A DNA stretch of 64,000 nt from JAWKIJ01 sp041394325 (GTDB lineage Bacteria > Actinomycetota > Acidimicrobiia > Acidimicrobiales > Microtrichaceae), in contig JAWKIJ010000001.1 in the NCBI GenBank assembly GCA_041394325.1, positions 1,860,001 to 1,924,000 on the forward strand. The letters are read 5' to 3'. Both the position numbers and the translations under genes were made by a program. Each line of letters opens with the position of its first letter. Positions within the stretch are counted from its first letter, which is position 1. Shown one piece after another: positions 39,538 to 47,815 of the stretch. The notes under the pieces were generated by a model. The model searched no databases. It was not told where the DNA came from and saw nothing but the letters and a program-made list of their open reading frames with translations.

Positions 39538-39988
39538 GCCGCCGATACACAGTCGATCTTGTTGACGGCGTCGAGGGCCGGCGCTCGTCGTCACCGATCA
39601 GGGAGACCTGCCTCGTCAACATCGCGGGTCGATTCACGTGGAAGGCGTACCCGTGCGGCTCACTGGCACCCACCAAGGAAGCCTCTGGCTGCACAGCGGC
39701 GCCGAACTCGCGCTGACCGGGAGTCATCAGGGCAGCCTCCACGTCAGCGCTGGGTGCAGCGTTCTCATCGCTGGACGACAACAGGGGTCACTGCATGTGG
39801 ACCGCGGAGGCGAAGTCGTCATCGACCGCGGCGGAGCCCATCAGGGAAGTACCCACAACTCCGGTCGCTACGAGGTGCGCGGGACTCGCGGTGGATCCAT
39901 CGAAGGACCAGGCGAGTACATCGAGTCGGAGGGCTGCCGCGTCGTTCAGCCCAAGGTTCGGAACGGCACTACCTACTACGAGTGGTAG
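39534..39988 (+). CDS. 'HQGSL' repeat protein (predicted beta-helix), frameshifted
   Basis: From GTG 39534 (MSRRYTVDLVDGVEGRR), which overlaps the stop of the Pro-rich gene. One base is missing near 39634; the next frame continues VEGVPVRLTGTHQGSLWLHS. The domain has repeats of about 20 residues built on [TSR]-x-[HQ]-QGSL-x-[LV]-x-x-G-x-x-[LV]: THQGSLWL, SHQGSLHV, RQQGSLHV, AHQGSTHN, RGGSIEGPGEY. Corrected length is 151 aa. The short regular beta period suggests a small solenoid, perhaps polymer-forming like bactofilins. Function unknown. Confidence 0.55.
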
Positions 39989-40440
39989 TTCTGAGTCGGC
40001 CCCAACCGCCGCCGCCCGGCGTCAACATACGCAAGACATCGCCGGCCTCGAGTTGGATCGTGCGCTTGTCGGCGAGGCGCTCGGCTCGGGCCTCGTCGCC
40101 GCCTGGCAGGAGCCAGTTCTCTCCGACCGCTCCCGGCCCACCACCCGCGAGTCCCCAGGGCCGCGACACTCGCCGCTCGGTGATGACCGACACCGTCGCA
40201 TCCTCGAGGACCTGGAGGTCGCGCTCGATCCCCTCGCCACCTGGCGCCCAGCCGGCGCCACCGCTCCCCCGGCGGAGCCGGTACCGCAGCACCCTCAAGG
40301 GAAAGGCCCGCTCCAGCGCTTCGATGGGGGTATGCCGCGTGTTAGTCATCGCGGTGTGAATTCCCGACTGGCCGGGCCGGGGTTCGCCTGATCGGTAGTC
40401 AACTTGATCTGTGTTGGTCAACCTCGACCACGCGTCACGC
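39969..40440 (-). pseudogene. Hydantoinase B 3'-end remnant, copy B
   Basis: On the minus strand from 40349 an open stretch encodes the C-terminal ~125 residues of HyuB: MTNTRHTPIEALERAFPLRV, RRGSGGAGWAPGGEGIERDL, VENWLLPGG-like (GAVGENWLLPGGDEARAERL) and the family end VLRMLTPGGGGWG. Upstream (40350-40440) it continues HyuB-like (PRPGQSGIHTAMTNT) and carries a 72-bp tandem period shared with copy C. There is no start signal or upstream hyuB body, so it is a fragment. Its 3' end overlaps the repeat-protein gene by 20 bp. Confidence 0.8.
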
Positions 40441-40665
40441 CCGTTGATCGCCGGGGTCGGTCGTTCCCACCGGGCAGCGCTCGCGCAGCGCTCGAATGTC
40501 CACGAGGGCTTCTCCACACTTCAGTCTGTCGGCCCGCCTCTCTTCGACGCGATGATGTCGTCGAGGTCGGCCACCATCACCGCTTGTGCCCGCCGGGGAC
40601 GACACCGCTGTCCTGACGCACCGACTCCCGTTGACGCCCGGGACAAGCGCTTGCATACTGAAAGC

Positions 40666-40896
40666 ATGCCCAACGTGCTCGTAAGAGACATCCCGGAGGC
40701 CGTTCATGCAGTTCTGCAGCGGCGCGCGCATAACAGGGGCCAGTCGCTCCAGCAGTACCTCGCCGCTGAACTGACCAGTCTCGCTTCGCGACCGTCTGTC
40801 GAGGAGCTGTTCGATCGGGTCGAACGCCGCCGCGGCGGCCGGGTGGGATTCCGAGCCGCCGTGAACGATCTCGACGCGGAGCGGGCCGACCGGTGA
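40666..40896 (+). CDS. VapB/FitA-like antitoxin
   Basis: 76 aa, from ATG 40666. The N-terminal ribbon-helix-helix is MPNVLVRDIPEAVHAVLQRR followed by AHNRGQSLQQYLAAELTSLA, typical of FitA/VapB-type antitoxins. The C-terminal tail SVEELFDRVERRRGGRVGFR would wrap the toxin. Its stop overlaps the VapC ATG by one base (TGATG). It likely represses its own promoter in the ~315 bp upstream, which otherwise holds only hyuB remnant sequence. Confidence 0.85.
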   Translation: MPNVLVRDIPEAVHAVLQRRAHNRGQSLQQYLAAELTSLASRPSVEELFDRVERRRGGRVGFRAAVNDLDAERADR

Positions 40897-41291
40897 TGGT
40901 CGTCGACGCCTCGGTCGTCGCCAATGCTCTGGCCGATCATGGCGATGATGGCGACCTTGCGCGGCGACGCCTGGTCAGCGCGCCCGAGCTCGCCGCTCCC
41001 GACCTCGTCGACGTCGAGACCGTGTCGGTCCTCCGGCGTCGATGGCGCGCTGGCGACCTGACGGCACGCCGATTCTCCACCGCCGTCGATGACCTTGCCG
41101 ACCTCAACATGGCTCGGCTCCCCACTCTGCCACTCATGCGTCGTGCGTACGAGCTCCGAGCGAACGTGACTGCGTACGACGCCACCTACGTGGCACTCGC
41201 CGAACACCTCGGCTGGGTCCTCCTCACCGCCGACGGCCGCCTGTCCCGTGCGCCCGGAATCCGCTGCACCGTCGAGGTCATCGGGATCTGA
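40896..41291 (+). CDS. vapC: VapC-type PIN-domain ribonuclease toxin
   Basis: 131 aa, from ATG 40896 (GTG 40893 is possible). PIN-domain acidic residues are in place: MVVDASVVANAL, the Glu in LVDVETVSVLRRRW, and YDATYVALAEHLGWVLLTAD with two Asp. The family cleaves tRNA or rRNA and is held by VapB. The pair lies between hyuB remnants B and C, near the right edge of the island, where it would stabilise the DNA around it. Confidence 0.9.
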   Translation: MVVDASVVANALADHGDDGDLARRRLVSAPELAAPDLVDVETVSVLRRRWRAGDLTARRFSTAVDDLADLNMARLPTLPLMRRAYELRANVTAYDATYVALAEHLGWVLLTADGRLSRAPGIRCTVEVIGI

Positions 41292-41299
41292 ACAGCTCC

Positions 41300-41790
41300 G
41301 CTGACGCTGCGTGCCGGCACACCCCACCCGCCACAACCAGGCGTCAGCATCTGCACCAGCTCGCCGGACCTGACTGAATCGTGCACTTGCAGGGGGCCCG
41401 GCTCGGGCCTCGGCGCCGCCGGACAGCAGCCAGTTCTCCCCGATCGCTCCGGGCTCTCCGCCGGAGGGGCCCCACGGCTGGGAGACGCGCCGCTCGGTGG
41501 ATCAGCGACATCGTTACATCCTCAAGTACCTCATTGTCGCGCTCGATCCCCTCGCCGCCCGGCACCGCCGCTGTCGCGCCGCACTCGTAACGGGAAGGCC
41601 CGATCCAGCCTCGATGGGGTATTCCGCGCGTTGGTCATCCCGGACTGGATTCCCGACTGGCCGGGCCGCGGCGCACCTGACTGGTGTCCTTCGTGGACAG
41701 TGTTGACCATCGCGTTGTGAGTTACCGACTGGAGGGGCCGCGGGCACGTGACTGGTGCCCACCGCGGACAGAGTTGGGGACGGTGGTGCC
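41300..41790 (-). pseudogene. Hydantoinase B 3'-end remnant, copy C, with tandem duplication
   Basis: More decayed than copy B. On the minus strand GHQSGAPRPGQSGIQSGMTN and ARNTPSRLDRAFPLRVRR are readable. After small deletions and frame changes, GIERDNEVLEDVTMSLIH and a C-terminus VQMLTPGCGGWG follow. A 72-bp unit is tandemly repeated at 41630-41701 and 41702-41773, as in copy B (40341/40413). There is no functional gene. The rest of the 590 bp between vapC and the RidA gene shows nothing else. Confidence 0.75.
41630..41773. repeat. 72-bp tandem duplication within hydantoinase B remnant C
   Basis: Two units start with GTTGGTCAT (41630) and GTTGACCAT (41702) and share CGACTGG, GGGCCGCGG and TGACTGGTG at a 72-bp offset. 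72 bp equals 24 codons, so the duplication kept frame. Copy B has the same offset (40341 and 40413), so B and C share one ancestor. Confidence 0.7.
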
Positions 41791-41880
41791 CCTCCCCACG
41801 GGGACCGACCCGTGCGCCCGGAAGCGGCCACGGCGTCACCTCCACCCGACGCAGGGTCGCCACGATCGCAGACCTCGCCG

Positions 41881-42333
41881 TCAGGGATGGATCGCGATGG
41901 TCGCCTCGACCTCGACGGCTATCCCCGCCGGCAGCGAGGCGACCCCCACAGCGAGCCGGGCGTGACGACCACGGTCGCCGAACACCTCGACGAACACGTC
42001 GCTGGCCGCGTCGAGCACCGCGGTGTGCTCGACGAACTCCGGCGTCGCGTGGACGACTCCGCCGACCCGAACGAACCGGTCGACGCGGCCGAGGTCGCCC
42101 AACTCGGCCTGGACGCTGGCGAGCAGGCTGAGTGCGGCGAGGCGGGCGGCATGACGACCGGCATCGAGGTCGAGCGTGTCGCCGAGCCGCCCGATCACGA
42201 GGGTCCCGTCGGCACCCAGTGGGATGTGACCCGCGGTGAACAGCAGGTCGCCGTGCACCACGGTGCTCACGTAGCTGCCGGCCGGTGGGAACACCGTCGG
42301 AAGGTCCAGTCCGGTCAGGTCGTAGTCACCCAT
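41881..42333 (-). CDS. RidA family protein (YjgF/YER057c/UK114)
   Basis: 150 aa, from ATG 42333. A Rid-fold protein: LLFTAGHIPLGADGTLVIGR, LASVQAELGDLGRVDRFVRV, TPEFVEHTAVLDAASDVFVE and the C-terminal ARLAVGVASLPAGIAVEVEA with the conserved Arg and Glu. RidA members hydrolyse reactive enamine/imine intermediates; this subgroup may have a related deaminase role. It marks the return to chromosomal genes right of the island, 90 bp from the last hyuB remnant. Confidence 0.85.
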   Translation of the reverse strand: MGDYDLTGLDLPTVFPPAGSYVSTVVHGDLLFTAGHIPLGADGTLVIGRLGDTLDLDAGRHAARLAALSLLASVQAELGDLGRVDRFVRVGGVVHATPEFVEHTAVLDAASDVFVEVFGDRGRHARLAVGVASLPAGIAVEVEATIAIHP

Positions 42334-42492
42334 CCGACGACGATACGGGCAGCGCTGCCGCGACGCGGGGGATCCGACCCGTCTCGACAGCCCTCCGGCC
42401 GTGGACGGGCGATGGAGGCTTGGAGGCCGGGGCCAGGCCTGTAGGGTCCCGCCCGTGGCGTCTGGGAACCTTGCCGGACGGGGGAGGGATCG

Positions 42493-43720
42493 ATGAGCAC
42501 CGTGGCCGACGACGAGCAGTCCGCTCCGACATCGGAGGACGCTGCGACGGATCCCGACGCGGCGAGGGTGGCGGACCTGGTCGCGCGTCTGCTGGACGGC
42601 CACCCGCCGAGCACCGCCGATCCGACCGAGTTCCTCGGCGCGCAGTTCGACGCCGGGTTGGCGTGGGTCCACTTTCCCGAGGGCGACGGTGGCCTCGGTG
42701 TCAATCCCCGGCTCCAGCGCGACGTGATCCGCGCGGTGGCCCGTGCCGGGGGACCGGTTGGCGGCACGCGGAACCCCATCGGCTACGGCATGTGCGGGCC
42801 CGCCGTGATGACCCACGGCACCCCCGAGCAGAAGCGCCTGTTGCGGCCCCTGTTCACCAACGAGGACATCTGGTGCCAGCTCTTCAGCGAGCCGGGAGCC
42901 GGGTCCGACGTGGCGTCGTTGGCGTGCCGTGCCGAACGGGACGGTGACGAGTGGGTCCTCAACGGGCAGAAGGTGTGGACCACGCTCGCGCATCTGTCGA
43001 ACTACGGGCTGATCATCGCCCGCACCGACCCCGAGCAGGCCAAGCACCGTGGAATGACAGCGTTCATCGTCGACATGCACCTACCAGGCGTCGAGGTACG
43101 GCCCCTGCGCCAGATGACCGGCAACGCCGAGTTCAACGAGGTGTACTTCACCGACGTGCGCATCGCCGACTCGATGCGTCTCGACGAGGTGGGCCGCGGA
43201 TGGGCCGTGGCGCTCACCACGTTGATGAACGAGCGGGTCTCGATCGGGGGTGGTACTCCGCCGCGCAACAGCGGACCGATCGGCCAACTGCTCAAGGTCT
43301 ACCGCGACACCGCGCCACACGATCCGGTGTACCGCGACGAGTTCGTGTCATTGTGGATCCGCGCCGAGGTCAACCGGCTCACCAACCTCCGCGCCGCGGG
43401 CAATCGCCGCATGGGAACGCCCGGGCCGGAGGGGTCGATCTCGAAGCTGGCGATGGCCGAGCTGAACAAGGCGATCTACGAACTCGCCTGCTCGCTGATC
43501 GGAACCGCCGCGATGCTCTACGGCGACTACGACCACCAGATCCAACCCGAGTCGTTGTTCGGCGACGACCCGTTGGTGAACTTCCTTCGCTCGCGCCAAC
43601 TCCATCGAGGGGGGCACCACCGAGGTGATGAAGAACATCCTCGGCGAGCGCGTGCTGGGACTTCCCGGCGACATCCGCATCGACAAGGACGTGCCGTGGA
43701 GTGCCGTGCCCCGTTCGTGA
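42493..43720 (+). CDS. Acyl-CoA dehydrogenase family protein, frameshifted near the 3' end
   Basis: FAD-dependent dehydrogenase of acyl-CoA thioesters. From ATG 42493 (GGGGGAGGG upstream): WCQLFSEPGAGSDVASLACR, GQKVWTTLAHLSNYGLIIAR, VYFTDVRIADSMRLDEVGRG and GPEGSISKLAMAELNKAIYE. The frame breaks at 43593-43597, where CGCGCC seems reduced to CGCC. The next frame gives ANSIEGGTTEVMKNILGERV and LGLPGDIR, the classic ACAD ending, with a stop at 43718-43720. Corrected length is about 409 aa. The substrate is unknown. Confidence 0.88.
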
Positions 43721-43764
43721 AACGCGGCGGCCGACGGGAGGTGGGTCGCCGATAGATTCGACCC

Positions 43765-45201
43765 ATGAGCCGCCGTACCAAGATCATCGCCACCGTCGGG
43801 CCCGCGTCGGACGACCAGGCGATCATTCGGCAGCTCATCGAAGCCGGCGTCGACGTCTTTCGGATCGGGCTCGCTCACGGCTCGCTCTCCGAGGCGGTCG
43901 AACGGTATCGCCGCCTTCGGGCAGTGGCCGAGGAGGTCGGTCGCACCGTTGGCATCCTCGCCGACCTACCCGGCCCGAAAGTGCGTGTCTCCGCGTTCGA
44001 CGCGGGCGGCGCGACCCTCGTCACCGGGACGGTGGTCGAGTTGCGCCCCGGAGCGGATCGTTCCGACGCGACCAGCCTCGGTGTCGACTACCACGATCTG
44101 TTGAACGACATCCAGCCGGGCGACGCGGTCGCGCTGGGCGACGGCACCGTCCGGCTGGTCGTCGGCTCGGTGGATGCCAACTCGGCGAAGGCCGAGGTCA
44201 CCCACGGCGGCTCGGTCCAGGGCCGGCCCGGCCTGCACATCCCCTCGGACCGGCTGGGCCTCACCACGCCCACCGCGGAGGATCTGTACAAGTTGGACGC
44301 CTTCGTGGAGGAGGGCGTCGACATGGTGGCGCTCAGCTTCGTTCGAAGCGCTCACGACCTGCGGCGGGTGGGCACCGAGCCCAACCCGCGGGGCCCGCTG
44401 ATCGTCGCCAAGATCGAGACCCGTGCGGCGGTCGACAACCTCGCGGGGATCATCGAGGCGTCCGGCGCGGTGATGGTCGCCCGCGGCGACCTCGGCATCG
44501 AGATGGGCATCGAGGAGCTGCCACACCTGCAGAAGCGCATCATCCGGGAATGCATCGCGTACGGCCGGCCGGTGATCACCGCGACTCAGATGCTCGAGTC
44601 GATGATCCACGCGCCCACCCCCACACGCGCCGAGGTGACCGACGTCGCCAACGCCGTTTTCGACGGCTCCTCCGCGTTGATGCTGAGCGCGGAGACCGCG
44701 ATCGGCGTATCGCCGGTGGCCGCGGTCGCCGCGATGGATCGCGTGGCCGCCCGCGCCGACGCCGAGTTCGACCTCACCGCGTGGGCTCGGCAGTTGCGCG
44801 AGCTCCGCGCCTGGCACCACACCGACGAGGACGCCCGCATCACCGACGCAATGACCGGCGCGGCGTGGCGCGCCGCGTCGGAGATGGGAGCGGCGGCGAT
44901 CCTGTGCATCTCGGAATCGGGCTTCACGGTGCGATCCATCGCCCGCTTCCGGCCGTCGATGCCGATCCTCGGGTTCAGTCCCAACGAACGGACCGTTCGT
45001 CAACTCACGTTGAGTTGGGGCACCGAGGTGTTGCGCGCGCCGACCCGGGTGGACAGCGTCGACCTGATGAACGAGTTGGTCGTGGCCGCCCGCGAATCCG
45101 GTCACATCAGATCCGGCGACACCGTCGCCGTCCTCGCGGGCGCGTCGCACGGATCGCGGGCGAAGGCCACCGATCTGTTGCGCCTCGTCCGGGTCCCGTG
45201 A
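43765..45201 (+). CDS. pyk: Pyruvate kinase
   Basis: Glycolytic enzyme converting phosphoenolpyruvate and ADP to pyruvate and ATP. 478 aa, from ATG 43765. Motifs: TKIIATVGPASDDQAIIRQL at the N-terminus, LADLPGPKVRV, LIVAKIETRAAVDNLAGIIE with the catalytic Lys, VMVARGDLGIEMGIEELP and ATQMLESMIHAPTPTRAEVT. The B domain and C domain are complete. The usual 'RxNxSHG' appears as RIGLAHGS, a modest variation. It overlaps the next gene by GTGA. Confidence 0.94.
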   Translation: MSRRTKIIATVGPASDDQAIIRQLIEAGVDVFRIGLAHGSLSEAVERYRRLRAVAEEVGRTVGILADLPGPKVRVSAFDAGGATLVTGTVVELRPGADRSDATSLGVDYHDLLNDIQPGDAVALGDGTVRLVVGSVDANSAKAEVTHGGSVQGRPGLHIPSDRLGLTTPTAEDLYKLDAFVEEGVDMVALSFVRSAHDLRRVGTEPNPRGPLIVAKIETRAAVDNLAGIIEASGAVMVARGDLGIEMGIEELPHLQKRIIRECIAYGRPVITATQMLESMIHAPTPTRAEVTDVANAVFDGSSALMLSAETAIGVSPVAAVAAMDRVAARADAEFDLTAWARQLRELRAWHHTDEDARITDAMTGAAWRAASEMGAAAILCISESGFTVRSIARFRPSMPILGFSPNERTVRQLTLSWGTEVLRAPTRVDSVDLMNELVVAARESGHIRSGDTVAVLAGASHGSRAKATDLLRLVRVP

Positions 45202-46073
45202 CGACGGGTCGACTCACCGCCGTTCGACGACCCCCACCGGATCGCCTGGTCGTCGACGGGTTGTCGGTCGAGCGATACGCGGCGCTCGACGGAGGGTCGA
45301 CCGCCGCCGCGCCGGTCCTGTTCGTGCACGGCACCGGGGACCGCGCCGCAGGCCTCCGGCGAACGGCACGCTTCCTTCCGAATCGTCGCCTGGCGGCATA
45401 CGACCGTCGTGGCTATGCGGGATCGCTCGACGCGGGCAGCGCGTCGAGCGTCGACGAGATGGTCGCCGACGCGGTGGCGGTGGCAGCGTGCCTGGACGGT
45501 CCGGTACTGCTGGTGGGCCACAGCATGGGTGGCCACATCGCGCTGCGGGCGCTCGAACGAACCGACGCGGCGGAGCATTTCGTGGGCGCGGTGGTCTGGG
45601 AGCCGCCAATGCCCGACGCCGATTGGTACGACGCGCCGATCGCCGCCGGTGGACTGCCCGCCGTCGACGAGGTCGGCGAGCGGTTCTTTCGGCTGATGGT
45701 CGGCGACGAGGTCTGGCGTCGCCTCCCCGATTCACTCCGGGCACAGCGCCGCGCGGAGGGTCCGGCGCTGTTGGCCGACCTCGTTTCGATCCGCCGGCCC
45801 GGCGCGGCCGTTCGTTACGAGCGGATCGGGCTGCCGGTCGTCGTCGGGGCGGGTACCGAGTCGCCCACACGGCATCGTCGCTCGGCCGCCGAGACCGCCG
45901 AACGCGTCGGCGTTCCGCTCACGGTGGTGACCGGAGCGGACCACGGGGTGCACCTCTCGTACCCCGCGGTGTTCGCCCGCCTGGTCGAGCAGTGGCCGTC
46001 TCATGGCGGCGCGTTCGACGCGACTCCGGTGTCGAGGCCGGCGGCGGAGCCCACGACGGAGGATGCCGTATGA
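45198..46073 (+). CDS. Alpha/beta hydrolase
   Basis: 291 aa, from GTG 45198, overlapping the pyk stop. Alpha/beta-hydrolase features: PVLFVHGTGDRAAGLRRTAR (oxyanion region), the nucleophile elbow LLVGHSMGGHIALRAL (GHSMG, Ser), a distal LPVVVGAGTESPTRHR strand and TGADHGVHLSYPAVF with the catalytic His. Soluble, substrate unknown. It is coupled to the patatin-like gene by an ATGA overlap, so pyk-hydrolase-patatin may be one transcript. Confidence 0.85.
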   Translation: MTTGRLTAVRRPPPDRLVVDGLSVERYAALDGGSTAAAPVLFVHGTGDRAAGLRRTARFLPNRRLAAYDRRGYAGSLDAGSASSVDEMVADAVAVAACLDGPVLLVGHSMGGHIALRALERTDAAEHFVGAVVWEPPMPDADWYDAPIAAGGLPAVDEVGERFFRLMVGDEVWRRLPDSLRAQRRAEGPALLADLVSIRRPGAAVRYERIGLPVVVGAGTESPTRHRRSAAETAERVGVPLTVVTGADHGVHLSYPAVFARLVEQWPSHGGAFDATPVSRPAAEPTTEDAV

Positions 46074-47200
46074 CTCCGGTCGCCCGAGTCCCGAGGACGG
46101 CGAGATCGACGCTGGCCTCCAAGACATCGCTCGCGCCGTTACGTGGCCGCCGCCGACGCAAGGTCGCCTTCGTCCTCGGCGGTGGGGGGAACCTCGGCGC
46201 GTTGCAGGTCGGCCAGTTGCGTGCCCTGCACGAGCGCGGAGTGCGTGCCGACCTCGTCGTCGGTTGTTCGGTCGGGGCGATGAACGGTGCGGCCTACGCC
46301 GTGCGTCCCTCGCCACTGGGCATCGGCGTCCTGGAGGATCTTTGGTTGCAACTCGCGGAGGATCCGGCGCGGACCATGCCGGGTACGTGGATGCCGAGCA
46401 CGGTGTCGCTGTTTCGCCGGGGTGCCTCGATCTATCCTAGTTCGGGCCTGCGGGCGAGCATCGAGCAGTTCCTCGGCGACGCGAGGCGCTTCGACGATCT
46501 CGCGGTGCCGTTCGAATGTGTCGCCACCGACGTCGACGCCAACGCCGAGACGTGGTTCTCGGCGGGCGACCTGGTCGAGCCGATCCTTGCGTCGGCCGCT
46601 CTGCCGTCGGTGTATCCGATGGTGAGTATCGACGGTCGTCGCTACCTCGACGGCGGTGTCGTGAACAACGTGCCGATCAGTCGCGCCATCGAGGCCCGGG
46701 CGACGCGGATCTACGTGCTCCACGTGGGTCCCCATGGCACGCCCGACCGGCCCGTGCACCGGCCCATCGACGTCGCGCTCATCGCCTACTGGATCGCCCG
46801 GAACGCCCGTTTCGCCGCGGACCTCGCCAATGTTCCGAAGGGCGTCGAGGTGATCGTGCTCCCCGCCCGTCGGCGACCGGATCTGCGCTTCGACGACTTC
46901 GGCGCGTCGGCCGAGTTGATCATCGAGGGCCATCGAACGGCGACCGAGTACCTCGACGAACTCGAACGCGACGTCGAAGGGCCGGCGGGTCGTTCGGCCC
47001 GCAGGCGCGACGACCGCGACGACCGTGAGGTCGACCGCGGGGTCGACGGTGATGGCGAGGCTGAGGGTGAGGATGCGGCTGACCCGTGGGGTGAGCGGCT
47101 TGCTACGGAGTTGCGCCGGGTCGTCGAGGAGTTGCGGGGCTTCGCGTCGCGCAACGCGACGCACGAGACCGTCACGAAGCCGGGCGGACCCGATAGGTGA
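46070..47200 (+). CDS. Patatin-like phospholipase
   Basis: 376 aa, from ATG 46070. Patatin fold: VAFVLGGGGNLGALQVGQLR (oxyanion loop), VGCSVGAMNGAAYAV with the GxSxG nucleophile, and RYLDGGVVNNVPISRAIEAR with the catalytic Asp in DGG. No signal peptide. The C-terminal ~80 residues are charged (DDRDDREVDRG, EAEGEDAADPWGE). It would hydrolyse acyl lipids. The 3' end overlaps the convergent thioesterase gene by 29 bp. Confidence 0.87.
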   Translation: MTPVARVPRTARSTLASKTSLAPLRGRRRRKVAFVLGGGGNLGALQVGQLRALHERGVRADLVVGCSVGAMNGAAYAVRPSPLGIGVLEDLWLQLAEDPARTMPGTWMPSTVSLFRRGASIYPSSGLRASIEQFLGDARRFDDLAVPFECVATDVDANAETWFSAGDLVEPILASAALPSVYPMVSIDGRRYLDGGVVNNVPISRAIEARATRIYVLHVGPHGTPDRPVHRPIDVALIAYWIARNARFAADLANVPKGVEVIVLPARRRPDLRFDDFGASAELIIEGHRTATEYLDELERDVEGPAGRSARRRDDRDDREVDRGVDGDGEAEGEDAADPWGERLATELRRVVEELRGFASRNATHETVTKPGGPDR

Positions 47201-47675
47201 GCCATGCCGTGGCGAACACCTCCCCGGAGGGCGACGCCACTTCCGCCTCGCAGAACGCGATGGAACGACCTCGGCGGACGACCCATCCCTCGCACACCAG
47301 GTCGACTTCCCGCGCTGCGCTCAGATAGCGGATCTGCATGTCGATCGTCACCATCATCGGCGGTGTCTCGTAGACCGCGCCGATCGCGGGGACCACGACC
47401 GCGTCCATCATCGTGGCCATCGCACCCCCGTGGACAAGGCCTGCCGGCTGGTTCAGCTCGACGCGATACGGAAGCGACAGACGTGCGTAGTCGGTTCGCA
47501 CCTCTTCGAGGACGAGGCCGACGGTACGCATGAACTGGGGGGCGGGGGGGCTGTTGAAATGACGGACCCATGCCTCGCCACGGCCCTCGGGTAGCGGCGC
47601 GAACGAGTCGCGCCGGGTGCCGCCCGACGGTCCCGTGGTGCCCGTGCCCGAATACCGTGACGCTCCTTCGACCAT
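47172..47675 (-). CDS. PaaI-type hotdog-fold thioesterase
   Basis: 167 aa, from ATG 47675 (MVEGASRYSGTGTTG). Hotdog fold: LPYRVELNQPAGLVHGGAMA (conserved HGG with the start of the central helix), TMMDAVVVPAIGAVY, VTIDMQIRYLSAAREVDLVC and RRGRSIAFCEAEV. The family hydrolyses aromatic or aliphatic acyl-CoA. Divergent from amtB; the 140-bp gap would hold both promoters. Confidence 0.85.
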   Translation of the reverse strand: MVEGASRYSGTGTTGPSGGTRRDSFAPLPEGRGEAWVRHFNSPPAPQFMRTVGLVLEEVRTDYARLSLPYRVELNQPAGLVHGGAMATMMDAVVVPAIGAVYETPPMMVTIDMQIRYLSAAREVDLVCEGWVVRRGRSIAFCEAEVASPSGEVFATAWLTYRVRPAS

Positions 47676-47815
47676 CCGCGCACCGTAGTTGGCACTACGT
47701 GGACCCGAACCGGGCCGGGGTCTCGAGAATCGCGAAATGCGGCCGAAACACGGCACTGACGCGCCGTTTACATCGGGGCAACCTCGTCGTAACCCCTCGG
47801 CCGTACCGTCACGCC

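Noticed and set aside
43701..46073. 790-residue plus-strand frame over pyruvate kinase and the hydrolase
   Set aside because: The first ~500 residues are an off-frame reading of pyk; only the part from GTG 45198 has a recognisable fold.
47690..47815. GlnR-type (GTnAC/GAAAC) nitrogen-control site upstream of amtB
   Set aside because: Isolated GAAAC and GTAAC words are present but not in the spacing of a GlnR box; not enough to call.
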